A DNA stretch of 28,267 bases from positions 1 through 28,267 of the forward strand of contig CAZWHE010000035.1 of the NCBI GenBank assembly GCA_964633825.1. Direction: 5' to 3'. Source of the DNA: CAZWHE01 sp964633825. GTDB lineage: Bacteria > Planctomycetota > B15-G4 > CAYZWU01. Shown piece by piece: positions 1 to 8,328 of this stretch (positions are counted from its first letter, which is position 1; the number at the start of each line of letters is the position of its first letter). Made by a program: the position numbers and the translations under genes. A model generated the notes under the pieces. It did not search any database, had not been told where the DNA came from, and saw nothing but the letters and a program-made list of their open reading frames with translations.

Positions 1-59
1 TACTGATGAGAAGCATGTTGCAAATTATCAAGAGTCAAACGTTGGGACAGTAGTGTTGT

Positions 60-1089
60 TCATAAAAGAGAAAGATCCTGAATATCAGCCGGTATTTTTT
101 TCGTATTCGTGCCGCACCGTGCCCAAGATGTGAGGATTTTATCCCTCAACCGGCCAGCATCGCGGTTCCTTTGTTTTTTAAGCAGTCCTCTGAGCATGAT
201 ACGGCCTTTCTCCACCAGGGTTTCGAGCACGGCATTTTTATCGGCTGTTGCAAGGGGCTGGTTTTCGAGAAGCCGGCAAAGAGCTTCGATCCTGTAGCGG
301 TCCAGATAGGCGACGTCGTGGGAGAGCTGTCCGGGATGCCCTTCCCGTCTTGTTGTCAGCGGGGCGTCGAGAAAACCGATCGGGTGTTTCAGCGCCGTTC
401 TGATCCAGAAGTCGTAATCTTCACAAGCCGGAAGAGACTCGTCGAAGNNNNNNNNNNNNNNNNNNNNNNNNNNNNNNNNNNNNNNNNNNNNNNNNNNNNN
501 NNNNNNNNNNNNNNNNNNNNNNNNNNNNNNNNNNNNNNNNNNNNNNNACGCCGACTCCGTCGAAGACGCCGACTCCGTCGAAGACGCCGACTCCGTCGAA
601 GACGCCGACTCCGTCGAAGAGATCCCGCCTGGCAATGACCGTTGAACAGGCGATGAAACAGGTCTTGAGACATGCTCTGAAAACAGCCCCACCGGTTTTA
701 TTATGTCGTGCTCGTCGGTTGACTCGCTTCTGGTTGCGAATCCAGATTTCATCCGTGTGAGAGAGAGGCACGAGTGGTTCTTGTTTCATGAAATCCATCT
801 GTTTTTTCAGCTTGTTCACATGCCAGAGGTCGTCGGAATCGAGGAAGGCAATGAACCGGCCCCGCGATGACATGATGCCTTTGTTGCGGGCCGCCGCGGC
901 GCCGAGGTTTTTCTGACGAATGACGGTGACTCCCGGAAAGGAAGCGGCGGCGCGCGCGCTGCCGTCGGTTGATCCGTCATCGACAACGATGATCTCATCC
1001 GGTGGGAGCGACTGTTCACAAACGGACCGCAATGCTTCCGCGAGCATGGCGGCGCGGTTATAGACGGGAATGATGACGGAAATATCCAA
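60..1089 (-). CDS. Family 2 glycosyltransferase, interrupted by a 100-N assembly gap
   Basis: This enzyme would transfer a sugar from a nucleotide-sugar donor, probably for surface polysaccharide or LPS. The N-terminus has the GT-A pattern: an ISVIIPVYNR strand, an EIIVVDDGSTDG donor-binding loop, the NKG motif and a FIAFLDSDD metal-binding DxD-like motif. The C-terminal part, after the gap, has CEDYDFWIR, the usual GT2 acceptor-side motif. The two parts sit in different frames only because the gap is written as 100 Ns, which is not a multiple of three. Deleting all the Ns joins them in one frame and gives about 309 residues, a normal size for the family. The gene is divergent from the glycosyltransferase at 1202. 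The donor sugar cannot be told from the sequence. Confidence 0.88.
448..547. other. Scaffold gap of 100 Ns
   Basis: There are exactly 100 unknown bases, the usual fixed-size placeholder used by scaffolders, so the true length is unknown. The gap lies inside the glycosyltransferase gene, directly against an 18-bp tandem repeat, which is the likely reason the assembly broke here. Confidence 0.97.
548..618. repeat. 18-bp tandem repeat, about four copies, at the gap edge
   Basis: The unit GACGCCGACTCCGTCGAA occurs four times head to tail. The first copy lacks only its leading G, and base 447 on the other side of the gap is a G. On the minus strand each unit encodes FDGVGV within the glycosyltransferase. 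Related enzymes normally have one such segment before the FDESLPACEDYDFW motif, so three of the copies look like extra, in-frame units. They are either a real hypervariable minisatellite or an assembly artefact. Confidence 0.93.
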
Positions 1090-1201
1090 GGAGGTTCTGT
1101 CCGTTGAGATCCGTTATTTCGTACAGGGATCAGGGAAAGAGTCTTTCCCATGACCTCCAGATGATATCATATAAGTCCGGGTTAAATGCTGCGACGGGTT
1201 T

Positions 1202-1993
1202 ATGAAAAATATGACTGATCTACCTAAGATATCGGCTTGTATCATCACCTTCAACGAAGCGGACATGATCGAGGAGTGTCTCCGTTCCGTTGCCTGGGCC
1301 GATGAAAACATTGTCGTCGATTCCGGCTCCGAAGACGACACGGTGCAAAAAGCGGAGAGCTTCGGCTGCCGGGTGGCTCACCAGGACTTTCTCGGACACG
1401 TCAGGCAGAAAGATTTTGCCGTCAGCCTCGCCCGGAATCGCTGGGTTTTCTGCCTCGATGCCGATGAACGCCTGGCGCCCGGCGGTGAAGACCTTCTGAA
1501 AAAAGCCCTGGCCGCGGATCAGGGGCGGATAGCCGGATACGCATTTCCGCGCCGCACTCACTATTTGGGTGACTGGATCAACCATGGGGGGTGGTGGCCC
1601 GAATACAGGATTCGCCTTTTCGACAAGGAGAAGGGGAAATGGGAGGGCGTTGATCCTCACGACCACGTCACCGTGAACGGCTCCACTCGGAGGTTGGGCG
1701 CGGTGATCGACCATTACAACTACAGGGATATTTCACACCACATGGAAAAAGTGAACGCCTACACGAGCACCATGGCGAAACGCCGGCTCGATGCCGGCCA
1801 GGGGGCGTCCGTGTTCAGGATGGTTTTCAATCCTTTCGGCCGGTTTATGAGGATGTACATTCTCAAGCAGGGATTCCGCGACGGGATCCGCGGCTTCATC
1901 GTGGCCGTTATCGGGGCTTTTTATGTTTTTCTGAAATATGCCAAGCTCTGGGAGCTCGCTCGGATGTCGACGACCCGAAACCCCGACGAATAA
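1202..1993 (+). CDS. Family 2 glycosyltransferase, WaaE/KdtX-like (LPS core type)
   Basis: A 263-residue GT-A glycosyltransferase. Visible motifs are SACIITFNEADMIEECL at the N-terminus, ENIVVDSGSEDDT in the donor loop, and the metal-binding FCLDADERL near residue 88. The LGDWINHGGWWPEYRIRLF segment is characteristic of the WaaE/KdtX-like group, which adds a glucose-type residue to the inner core of lipopolysaccharide. A hydrophobic stretch near residues 230-250 may tether it to the membrane. There is no convincing Shine-Dalgarno before the first ATG or the second ATG at 1211, so the start is uncertain by three codons. The divergent partner is another glycosyltransferase, so this is probably part of a surface-glycan locus extending to the left. 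The substrate is inferred from family only. Confidence 0.9.
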   Translation: MKNMTDLPKISACIITFNEADMIEECLRSVAWADENIVVDSGSEDDTVQKAESFGCRVAHQDFLGHVRQKDFAVSLARNRWVFCLDADERLAPGGEDLLKKALAADQGRIAGYAFPRRTHYLGDWINHGGWWPEYRIRLFDKEKGKWEGVDPHDHVTVNGSTRRLGAVIDHYNYRDISHHMEKVNAYTSTMAKRRLDAGQGASVFRMVFNPFGRFMRMYILKQGFRDGIRGFIVAVIGAFYVFLKYAKLWELARMSTTRNPDE

Positions 1994-2012
1994 AGTTGAG
2001 CGGAGGGGGAAA

Positions 2013-2138
2013 TCAGATAGAGCGGCCCTTCCTTCTTTTCCGAGCCAGAATCTTCTTGCCCTTGGATGTTTTGTTCCGCGTTCTGAATCCGCTCATTTTG
2101 CATTTCTTGGTTTTGCTGGAGCGTATTTTCTTTTTCAC
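2013..2138 (-). CDS. rpmH: bL34-like ribosomal protein (41 aa, GTG start)
   Basis: This is a very short, very basic protein of 41 residues ending GFRTRNKTSKGKKILARKRR followed by KGRSI. It follows the bL34 pattern GFRxRxxTxxGxxxLxxRRxKGR, and bL34 proteins are usually about 44 residues. bL34 is a small protein of the large ribosomal subunit that binds 23S rRNA. The start is set by an excellent Shine-Dalgarno, AGCGGAGGA, six bases before a GTG at 2136-2138. The same frame is open further upstream, which hides the real start. It departs from standard bL34 in lacking the N-terminal KRTYQP-type segment and the final KRL. It lies downstream of the rluA-type gene on the same strand, not next to dnaA/rnpA as in many bacteria. 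It may be the only rpmH or a paralogue. Confidence 0.72.
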   Translation of the reverse strand: MKKKIRSSKTKKCKMSGFRTRNKTSKGKKILARKRRKGRSI

Positions 2139-2237
2139 CGCTGTTCCTCCGCTAGTGATGTGCTTCCCTCCAATGTTTGTCCGGGAAGAAAGAGAGATTC
2201 TATGATCTTCCACCGGAATGTCAACCGAAAGCCCGGG

Positions 2238-3176
2238 CTAGGCGAATTTGTCGAGCTTTTGTTTCAGAATCGACAGGTCTTTGGGGAGAGGGGCTTCAAC
2301 CTCGACCCGCTCATTTGTTCCGGGCGACGTGAAAGCCAGTTTCCACGCATGCAGGGCAAGCCGGTTGAGGATGGGGCGTTCCCGTTTTCCCCTGCCGATC
2401 CTGTATTGCGGTTTGAGTGTGGAGAGGTGGAATGTTTCCCCTCCCCCGTAAACGGGGTCGCACAGAATCGGGTGTTTAATGTGCGCCAGATGGACTCTGA
2501 TCTGGTGGGTCCGGCCGGTTTCGGGTCGAATCTCGAGGAAAGCGTATCCCGGCCAGGTGGTTCGTGTGGAGTAGTTTGTCACGGCGGGCTTTCCGTTTTC
2601 CATATTGACGACCATCCTCGTCATTTTTCTGGAGTCCGGCCCGACAGGCGCATCGACCACGGCTTCGGGCGGTCTCGGAACACCCCGGACAAAAGCGAGA
2701 TAGGTTTTATGGATGCGTCTTTGCGAAAAGAGCTCTCCCAGAGGCTGAACGGATTTTTTCCTCAGAGCGAGCATGAGAACCCCTGATGTCTGTTTGTCCA
2801 AGCGGTGTACGGGATTGGGATTGATCCCTTCCGGGGCCAGCATTTTCCGGCATATCTCAACGGCCGTGGATATTGTGGGGCGCCTGTCTGGGATAACCGG
2901 AATCCCGGCGGGCTTGTTGACGCATAGGACCGAATCGTCGCGGTAAAGGATCTCGAGTGTTTTGACGGTTCGTTGTTTCGGCTTTCGTTCTTTCAACGAG
3001 CTCGTGTTCACAATAACGTAATCCCCGGTTCTCAATATCGTGCGAATGTCGCCGGGTTCGGCGTTTACGGTGACGCGTCCCTCGGCGATCAGCCAGGTGA
3101 TGTCACGGCTCATGAAGCGGGGGAGGACCCGGCGCAGGAAATGGTAGAGGTTCATTCCCGAGCAGGAGTGTCTCAC
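2238..3176 (-). CDS. RluA-family pseudouridine synthase
   Basis: This enzyme isomerises specific uridines to pseudouridine in rRNA or tRNA. An S4-like RNA-binding domain occupies roughly residues 10-60 (FLRRVLPRFMSRD..AEGRVTVN). The catalytic domain follows, with HRLDKQTSG carrying the catalytic Asp (D127 from the GTG start) and the RPETGRTHQIRVHL motif. At 312 residues it is typical for the RluC/RluD group. The start is uncertain: the longest reading begins at a GTG, and an ATG lies seven codons downstream. Neither has a strong Shine-Dalgarno. It is divergent from the Lon-type protease. The target uridine cannot be assigned. Confidence 0.93.
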   Translation of the reverse strand: MRHSCSGMNLYHFLRRVLPRFMSRDITWLIAEGRVTVNAEPGDIRTILRTGDYVIVNTSSLKERKPKQRTVKTLEILYRDDSVLCVNKPAGIPVIPDRRPTISTAVEICRKMLAPEGINPNPVHRLDKQTSGVLMLALRKKSVQPLGELFSQRRIHKTYLAFVRGVPRPPEAVVDAPVGPDSRKMTRMVVNMENGKPAVTNYSTRTTWPGYAFLEIRPETGRTHQIRVHLAHIKHPILCDPVYGGGETFHLSTLKPQYRIGRGKRERPILNRLALHAWKLAFTSPGTNERVEVEAPLPKDLSILKQKLDKFA

Positions 3177-3397
3177 ACTCAGTTCTTGAACATCTCTGGA
3201 AGGCAGCTTGCTTCTCCTCTGTTTCGCCGGTTTTGAAAAGGACCGCTCGATTCGGAAAAAGACCTTTGTCTATCGGCCCCAATCCTTTTTTTGTTTCAGT
3301 CCTCTGTCTGCAGTATATTATGAACCATTGTACCGCAGGTTCCGAGAATCGTGAAAAATTCAGTTCCCATGCGGGATTCTTTGAAAGGAAAGGTTCT

Positions 3398-5845
3398 ATG
3401 GTAGAGAGCCGGTTGAGAGAATTTGAAATCCCTGCCGAGAAAGGGAAATGGCAATGCCGTCCCGAGCGTTTCGGCTTTAAAACAACCGACGATCTGGAAC
3501 CGATTCGGGGCATCATCGGCCAGAAGAGAGCGGTTCGTGCATTGAAGCTGGGGATGGAGATCCAGTCTCCGGGTTACAACATCTTTGTCAGCGGGATCAA
3601 GGGAACGGGGCGTCTCACCACGGTGCGGAACCTTTTGAAAGATATTCAGCCCAGGTGCGAGCGTCTCAACGACTACTGCTATGTCCACAATTTCAGGAAT
3701 CCCATGTGTCCCGTTCTCGTGACGCTCGAGAAAGGCGGCGGTGTAAATTTCAAACGGGACATGAAGCACATTCTCCACATTTTCACAGCAAAAATTCCGG
3801 CGGCTCTGGAAGAAGACGAGTTCCTTTCATCGAGGCGTGAGCTTATCGAATCTCATCAAACAAGGCAGCACGATTTTGTGGAGGCTTTCAAATCGGAGCT
3901 CGAACAGAACGGGCTGGTCATGGCTCACGTGAGGGTCGAGGACACGGTCCAATCCGACATCCTGGTCAAGACCGATGAAAATCCCGTGCCCATCAATGAG
4001 TTGGATTCCCTCGTGGAAACGGGCAAGATCGACAAGAAGACTTCCGACGCTCTCAGGGACAAGGTGTCGAACTACCGCGAGTGCCTCGAACACGTTATGC
4101 GCGAATCACGGAAACTCGCCAGGGAAATGATGGAGAAAGTGAACCGTCTCGAGAGGAAAACCGGGGGAGAAGCCATTTCGGGTTACATCAGGGATCTGGA
4201 TGAAAAATACAAGAACCTCAAGATCTCGCATTTTCTGCGCGAGCTCAAGGATGATGTTCTCAACAATCTCTCTCTCTTTGCGAGTGATGAAGAATCTTCT
4301 CCCGGAGCGCCGGGCCCTGTCATGGTCAAAGACCGGGAGTTTTTCTTCAGGAAGTTCGAGGTCAACGTGGTTCAGGACAACTCGGAAAGCGATGAATGTC
4401 CCATCGTTATCGAACATTCTCCCACATACACCAATCTCTTTGGTGCGATCGGTGCTGAACGTGATTTTTCCGGCAACTATTACTCTGACCACACCACGAT
4501 TCGAAGCGGTTCACTCCTCCGGGCCAACGGGGGCTACCTCGTGATCAACACTCTCGATACGCTTTCCGAGTCGGGTGTATGGAAAGCGCTCAAGCGGTCT
4601 CTCAGGACGAAAGAGATCGTTGTCCAGAGTTACGACACGTACATGCAGATGTCTCCCGTCGCCATCCAGGTGGAACCGATCCCTCTCAACATCAAAGTAA
4701 TCATGATTGGGGATTCGGAATCCTTTCACCGTCTTTATTCCATGGATGAGGACTTTCAAAAGGTCTTCAAGGTCAAGGCCGATTTCGGCGACGACATAAA
4801 ACTGACCGAAGAAAATCTCAACTTCTACACCCGCTTCTTGAGGAAGCTTTCCATCGAGGAGGGGCTTCTTCCGTTCAATCCCTCCGGCGTGGCTCGTGTG
4901 GTGGAGTTCGGGGTGCGCCATGCCGGGCGGCGTACCCGAATCTCGACTCAGTTCAGCGAGGTGGCCGATCTTGTTCGGGAATCTTCCTTCTGGGCCTTGA
5001 AAGAGGGATTTCGCGTAGTCGATTCGTCCCACGTTGTCCAGGCAATGAAAGAAATCCAGTCGCGCAATTCCCTGCCGGAGGAGAGACACTTCAAGCTCAT
5101 CGACGACGGAATCATCCTCATCGACGCGACCGGTAAACGGGTGGGGCAGGTCAATGGTCTGACCGTTTACGACCTGGGGAATTACGCTTTTGGAGTCACC
5201 GCACGCATTACTGCGTCGGTTTCCGTGGGTAAATCGGGCATCATCAACATCGAGCGGGAAGCCAAATTGAGCGGCAGGATCCATGACAAGGGAGTTCTGA
5301 TCTTGTCCGGATATCTTCGCGAAAACTTTGCCCGCGAGCATCCTCTCGCGTTGAGCGCGTCGATCTGTTTCGAACAGAGCTATACCGGCGTGGAAGGGGA
5401 CAGCGCCTCGTCAACCGAAATATACGTTCTCCTTTCGGCTCTTTCCGGCCTTCCCCTCCGCCAGGACCTTGCCGTAACGGGTTCCGTCAATCAGAAGGGC
5501 GATATCCAGCCGATCGGGGGTGTCAATGAAAAGATCGAGGGTTTTTACCGCCTTTGCCGGAATCGTGGCCTGACAGGGAATCAGGGGGTTTTGATCCCCA
5601 AACAGAACGTGGAAGATCTCATGCTGCACGACACCGTGATCGAGGCCATGAGGAAAGGACGGTTTCACGTTTTTGCCGTGGAACGTGTGGAAGACGGAAT
5701 CGAGCTTCTCACCGGCGTTCCGGCAGGAGAGCGCGATGAGGAGGGACGGTTCGAAGAAGGAACGGTCTTCGCCCGGGTGGAAGAGAGGCTTTCCCATCTT
5801 CAAAAGTGCCTCAAACGCGACGAAGAAAACGATTTGAAGCTCTGA
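3398..5845 (+). CDS. Lon-family ATP-dependent protease with N-terminal AAA module
   Basis: This is a cytoplasmic ATP-driven serine protease of the AAA_32 plus Lon_C type, not canonical LonA. ATG 3398 is chosen because of the AAAGGAAAGG just upstream; the frame is open for another 55 codons. The product is 815 residues, normal for this group. The N-terminal ATPase has a P-loop GIKGTGRLT (residues 66-74) and the later ANGGYLVI strand of the Walker B region, with a long helical insertion between them. The C-terminal protease domain has EGDSASS with catalytic Ser669 and GGVNEKIEGF with Lys712. Their spacing of 43 equals the Ser679-Lys722 spacing of E. coli Lon. The P-loop has Arg where most ATPases have Lys. 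It is divergent from the rluA-type gene. Confidence 0.93.
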   Translation: MVESRLREFEIPAEKGKWQCRPERFGFKTTDDLEPIRGIIGQKRAVRALKLGMEIQSPGYNIFVSGIKGTGRLTTVRNLLKDIQPRCERLNDYCYVHNFRNPMCPVLVTLEKGGGVNFKRDMKHILHIFTAKIPAALEEDEFLSSRRELIESHQTRQHDFVEAFKSELEQNGLVMAHVRVEDTVQSDILVKTDENPVPINELDSLVETGKIDKKTSDALRDKVSNYRECLEHVMRESRKLAREMMEKVNRLERKTGGEAISGYIRDLDEKYKNLKISHFLRELKDDVLNNLSLFASDEESSPGAPGPVMVKDREFFFRKFEVNVVQDNSESDECPIVIEHSPTYTNLFGAIGAERDFSGNYYSDHTTIRSGSLLRANGGYLVINTLDTLSESGVWKALKRSLRTKEIVVQSYDTYMQMSPVAIQVEPIPLNIKVIMIGDSESFHRLYSMDEDFQKVFKVKADFGDDIKLTEENLNFYTRFLRKLSIEEGLLPFNPSGVARVVEFGVRHAGRRTRISTQFSEVADLVRESSFWALKEGFRVVDSSHVVQAMKEIQSRNSLPEERHFKLIDDGIILIDATGKRVGQVNGLTVYDLGNYAFGVTARITASVSVGKSGIINIEREAKLSGRIHDKGVLILSGYLRENFAREHPLALSASICFEQSYTGVEGDSASSTEIYVLLSALSGLPLRQDLAVTGSVNQKGDIQPIGGVNEKIEGFYRLCRNRGLTGNQGVLIPKQNVEDLMLHDTVIEAMRKGRFHVFAVERVEDGIELLTGVPAGERDEEGRFEEGTVFARVEERLSHLQKCLKRDEENDLKL

Positions 5846-5847
5846 GA

Positions 5848-5875
5848 CGCGTTGAAACTTTGAAACGCGCGTTTC
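5848..5875 (+). terminator. Possible hairpin downstream of the Lon-type protease
   Basis: CGCGTT (5848-5853) can pair with AACGCG (5864-5869) around a 10-base loop. The overlapping GAAACGCGCGTTTC (5862-5875) is a perfect palindrome. The location, just after the stop codon and before the tRNA, suits a terminator, but there is no proper T tract, so this is weak. Confidence 0.25.
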
Positions 5876-5913
5876 TTGAAAATAGAGACCTCTTGCGTTA
5901 CTTTTGAGCTATC

Positions 5914-5998
5914 GCGAGGATGGCGGAATTGGCAGACGCGTCAGATTTAGGATCTGGTGGGGCAACCCTTGGGGGTTCGAATCCCCCTCCTCGCACCA
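5914..5998 (+). tRNA. tRNA-Leu (anticodon TAG), CCA encoded
   Basis: The acceptor stem GCGAGGA (5914-5920) pairs with TCCTCGC (5988-5994), followed by discriminator A and an encoded CCA (5996-5998). The anticodon stem-loop TCAGA-TTTAGGA-TCTGG places TAG at the anticodon, which reads CUA leucine codons. The T arm GGGGGTTCGAATCCCCC is perfect, and the long variable arm is the class II form expected of tRNA-Leu. The total of 85 nt is normal. Confidence 0.97.
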
Positions 5999-6277
5999 CA
6001 TCATTCAGGAAAAGGATGGAATGATTTTCCTTAGCACTCCTGCCTAACATGACGCTAACTATGTATTTATAATAGTGATAGGTGAATTTGTATTCTGATG
6101 CAAGATGCGAAGTCGTTGAAACAAAAGGGTGTTATATTTAATTTTCTTTATATTTAATTAAACCTAATGTATACTAATATGTCAGTCAATCCCTTTTATT
6201 TCTATTCATATTGATTAAAATAGGATTAAGAGGACTATTGCCAGATTCCATCGCCAGCCAGAATTGGAGGTCATTCC
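5999..6277. other. AT-rich spacer between tRNA-Leu and the beta-helix gene
   Basis: No gene is seen. The stretch about 6120-6230 is strikingly AT-rich compared with its surroundings and holds a 12-base direct repeat, TTATATTTAATT, at 6132-6143 and 6148-6159. It probably contains the promoter of the secreted beta-helix protein, but no -35/-10 pair can be singled out. I saw no second copy of the tRNA 3' end in the window, so it is not shown to be an integration site. Confidence 0.5.
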
Positions 6278-7846
6278 ATGCGATGCTTAATAGTGCTTGC
6301 CATACTCATCATCTTCCCGTCCATCGGCTCTGCAGCCACGATTTACGTTCCTGACACATATCCGGCGATTCAGGATGCCGTCGATGCCGCTGTCAACGGC
6401 GATACAATTGTCGTTCGTCCGGGGATGTATGCGGAAAATATCGATTTCAGCGGAAAAGCCATTACAGTCCGGAGCGAGCTTGGGGCAAGGGCGACCTTTC
6501 TCGACGGAAACCAGGCTGAGAGCGTGGTCAAGTTCAAGAATGGAGAAGGATCGGATTCGGTCCTCGACGGCTTTACTCTGATCAATGGAGCGGCCGTTGA
6601 TGGAGGCGGGATCCATTGCCACAACTCCTCCAGCCCGACGATCAGTAACAACGTGATTACAGGCAATAGGGCCGACGATGACGGCGGGGGTATTTTTTGT
6701 TACGACAATTCCAATCCATTGATCACGGGCAACAAGATCTATGGGAACACGGCGGTTGACGACGGGGGCGGGATCTACTGCAACAAATCTTCCGACCCCG
6801 TGATCATTGAAAACATTGTTTCGGCGAACACGGCCGACGACTACGGCGGTGGAAAATACTGCGACAACAGCGGGGCCACCATTGAGAACAACATGATCTC
6901 GGAGAACATGACCAATGACGACGGCGGCGGGATCTTCTGTGACAACTCGCTTCCCCTGATCGTCAACAATAAAATATTCGGGAATGTAGCGGGCGCAGTT
7001 CCGTCCAACACTCCCCAAGGCGGGGGTATCTATTGTCGCGGCAATTCAGACGCCACGCTGACGAACAACACCGTTTACAGGAACCGGGCCGTTGATGACG
7101 GCGGAGGGGTTTTCTTCGAGGATTCATCGCCCGCAATTACGAATTGCGTCATCAAGGGGAATACAGCCGATGATATGGCAGGCGGGATCTGGTGCGGCAA
7201 GAATTCCATGCCCGAGATTACGAACTCCGTTGTGTGGGGCAATTTTGCCTCGGCGGAACCGGATATTTACGCTTTTTCATCGAGCAGTCCGAACATCACA
7301 TACTGTGACGTTCAGGGAGGATGGCCGGGTACGGGCAACATCAATGCCGATCCTCGGTTTGTGCAGCCGCACAATCGCGTCGGCGATTTTCATCTCACTT
7401 ATGATTCTCCCTGCAAGAATGTGGGCGACAATTCGGCTCCCAATATCCTGACCGATGATTTCGAGGGCGATCCCCGCATTGTCGATGGAACAATCGATAT
7501 CGGAGCGGATGAGTTTCATCCCCACCTTTACTACAGCGTCTACGTTCCTTCCGACGAAAACGTCTCTCCCGGCGCGAGAGGAGTTGTCAAGGTCATCGGG
7601 CTTCCGGGCGACTCGGTCCTTGTGGGGCTCAGCTCGATTCTGCAGGATCCGCCCCAGCAGCTGCAGTATGGCGAGCTCTATCTGGGATATCCGATCAAGA
7701 TTATCGACCAGGGAGTTGTATCCAATCTTGGTGTCGTGGCTTTTCCTGAAAGGGTGCCCGTCTTGTGGGTTCCCGGAGACCGTTATTACACTCAGGCGCT
7801 GATCGGTAATGATCTGTCCAATCTGGTGGTCGTGACGATCGAGTGA
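6278..7846 (+). CDS. Secreted right-handed parallel beta-helix protein with a choice-of-anchor-Q-like segment
   Basis: A 522-residue exported protein. It has a Sec signal peptide (residues 1-19, ending GSAA) and starts after GGAGGT. YVPDTYPAIQDAVDAAVNGDTIVVRPG is the usual opening of pectate-lyase/NosD-like helices. About nine coils follow (roughly residues 85-330), each built on a repeat such as GNTAVDDGGGIYC followed by N-rich turns (TNNTVYRN, ITGNKIYGN). The segment SPCKNVGDN...FEGDPRIVDGTIDIGADEF is the choice-of-anchor-Q-type end seen in secreted proteins of many environmental bacteria. After it comes a beta-rich tail of about 110 residues of unknown type. The role may be carbohydrate binding, lyase activity or surface structure; no catalytic residues can be assigned. 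Confidence 0.85.
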   Translation: MRCLIVLAILIIFPSIGSAATIYVPDTYPAIQDAVDAAVNGDTIVVRPGMYAENIDFSGKAITVRSELGARATFLDGNQAESVVKFKNGEGSDSVLDGFTLINGAAVDGGGIHCHNSSSPTISNNVITGNRADDDGGGIFCYDNSNPLITGNKIYGNTAVDDGGGIYCNKSSDPVIIENIVSANTADDYGGGKYCDNSGATIENNMISENMTNDDGGGIFCDNSLPLIVNNKIFGNVAGAVPSNTPQGGGIYCRGNSDATLTNNTVYRNRAVDDGGGVFFEDSSPAITNCVIKGNTADDMAGGIWCGKNSMPEITNSVVWGNFASAEPDIYAFSSSSPNITYCDVQGGWPGTGNINADPRFVQPHNRVGDFHLTYDSPCKNVGDNSAPNILTDDFEGDPRIVDGTIDIGADEFHPHLYYSVYVPSDENVSPGARGVVKVIGLPGDSVLVGLSSILQDPPQQLQYGELYLGYPIKIIDQGVVSNLGVVAFPERVPVLWVPGDRYYTQALIGNDLSNLVVVTIE

Positions 7847-7857
7847 AATAACCCGGG

Positions 7858-8214
7858 TTAGAAGGGATCTTCCACCTCGATCATTTCGGGGTCGGTGTCG
7901 TTTTCATACCTGAAGTAGATATAGAACACGCGAAAAGCATAATCCCGGCCTCCCAGTTCCGACCGGTGAAGGAATATTTTCGCCATCTTTTTTAGCCGCC
8001 GAATTTGGGAAAAGCCAAGCGCCTGGTTCAAACCGGAACCGCCGATCCGGGTTTTGACCTCAATAAAGTGAACGATATCATCGTTCATGGCCACGATGTC
8101 GAGCTCACCGCAGGCGGTGCGATAGTTCCGTGCGAGGATTTTCAGGCCCAGGCCGGCCAGATGACGGGCCACGATTTTCTCTCCCCGCTGGCCGAGCAAT
8201 GTTCGATGATTCAT
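7858..8214 (-). CDS. yraN: YraN/UPF0102 family nuclease-like protein
   Basis: A 118-residue protein with the full UPF0102 pattern: LGQRGEKIVARHLAGLG at the N-terminus, ILARNYRTACGELDIVA, then HFIEVKTR. The Glu, Asp and E-x-K residues correspond to a PD-(D/E)xK-type endonuclease active site, seen in this small family and inferred to be nuclease-like. It is read in the same direction as yajC, 114 bases upstream, and converges with the beta-helix gene, whose stop is only 11 bases away. The cellular function of the family is still poorly defined. Confidence 0.93.
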   Translation of the reverse strand: MNHRTLLGQRGEKIVARHLAGLGLKILARNYRTACGELDIVAMNDDIVHFIEVKTRIGGSGLNQALGFSQIRRLKKMAKIFLHRSELGGRDYAFRVFYIYFRYENDTDPEMIEVEDPF

Positions 8215-8328
8215 TTTTCGGTCGGGATCGCTTCCTTTCCCCGTTCAACAAACAAACGGCATCTACAAGAACAGGGATTCAGACGGATTCGATGAGAAAG
8301 GGTTACGGGCCGGGTGAAGATCGGTCTA

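Noticed and set aside
548..618. Short regular repeats as a CRISPR array
   Set aside because: The units are head-to-tail with no spacers and encode protein.
60..752. Open frame with an STESAS-type repeat upstream of the gap
   Set aside because: It is the out-of-frame reading of the 18-bp repeat, caused by the 100-N placeholder; the real frame reads FDGVGV.
1938..2786. 282-codon open frame on the plus strand
   Set aside because: It runs antisense through the bL34-like and rluA-type genes and shows no family motifs.
5914..6277. tRNA-Leu as an integration (att) site of a mobile element
   Set aside because: No integrase gene and no second copy of the tRNA 3' end were seen in the window.
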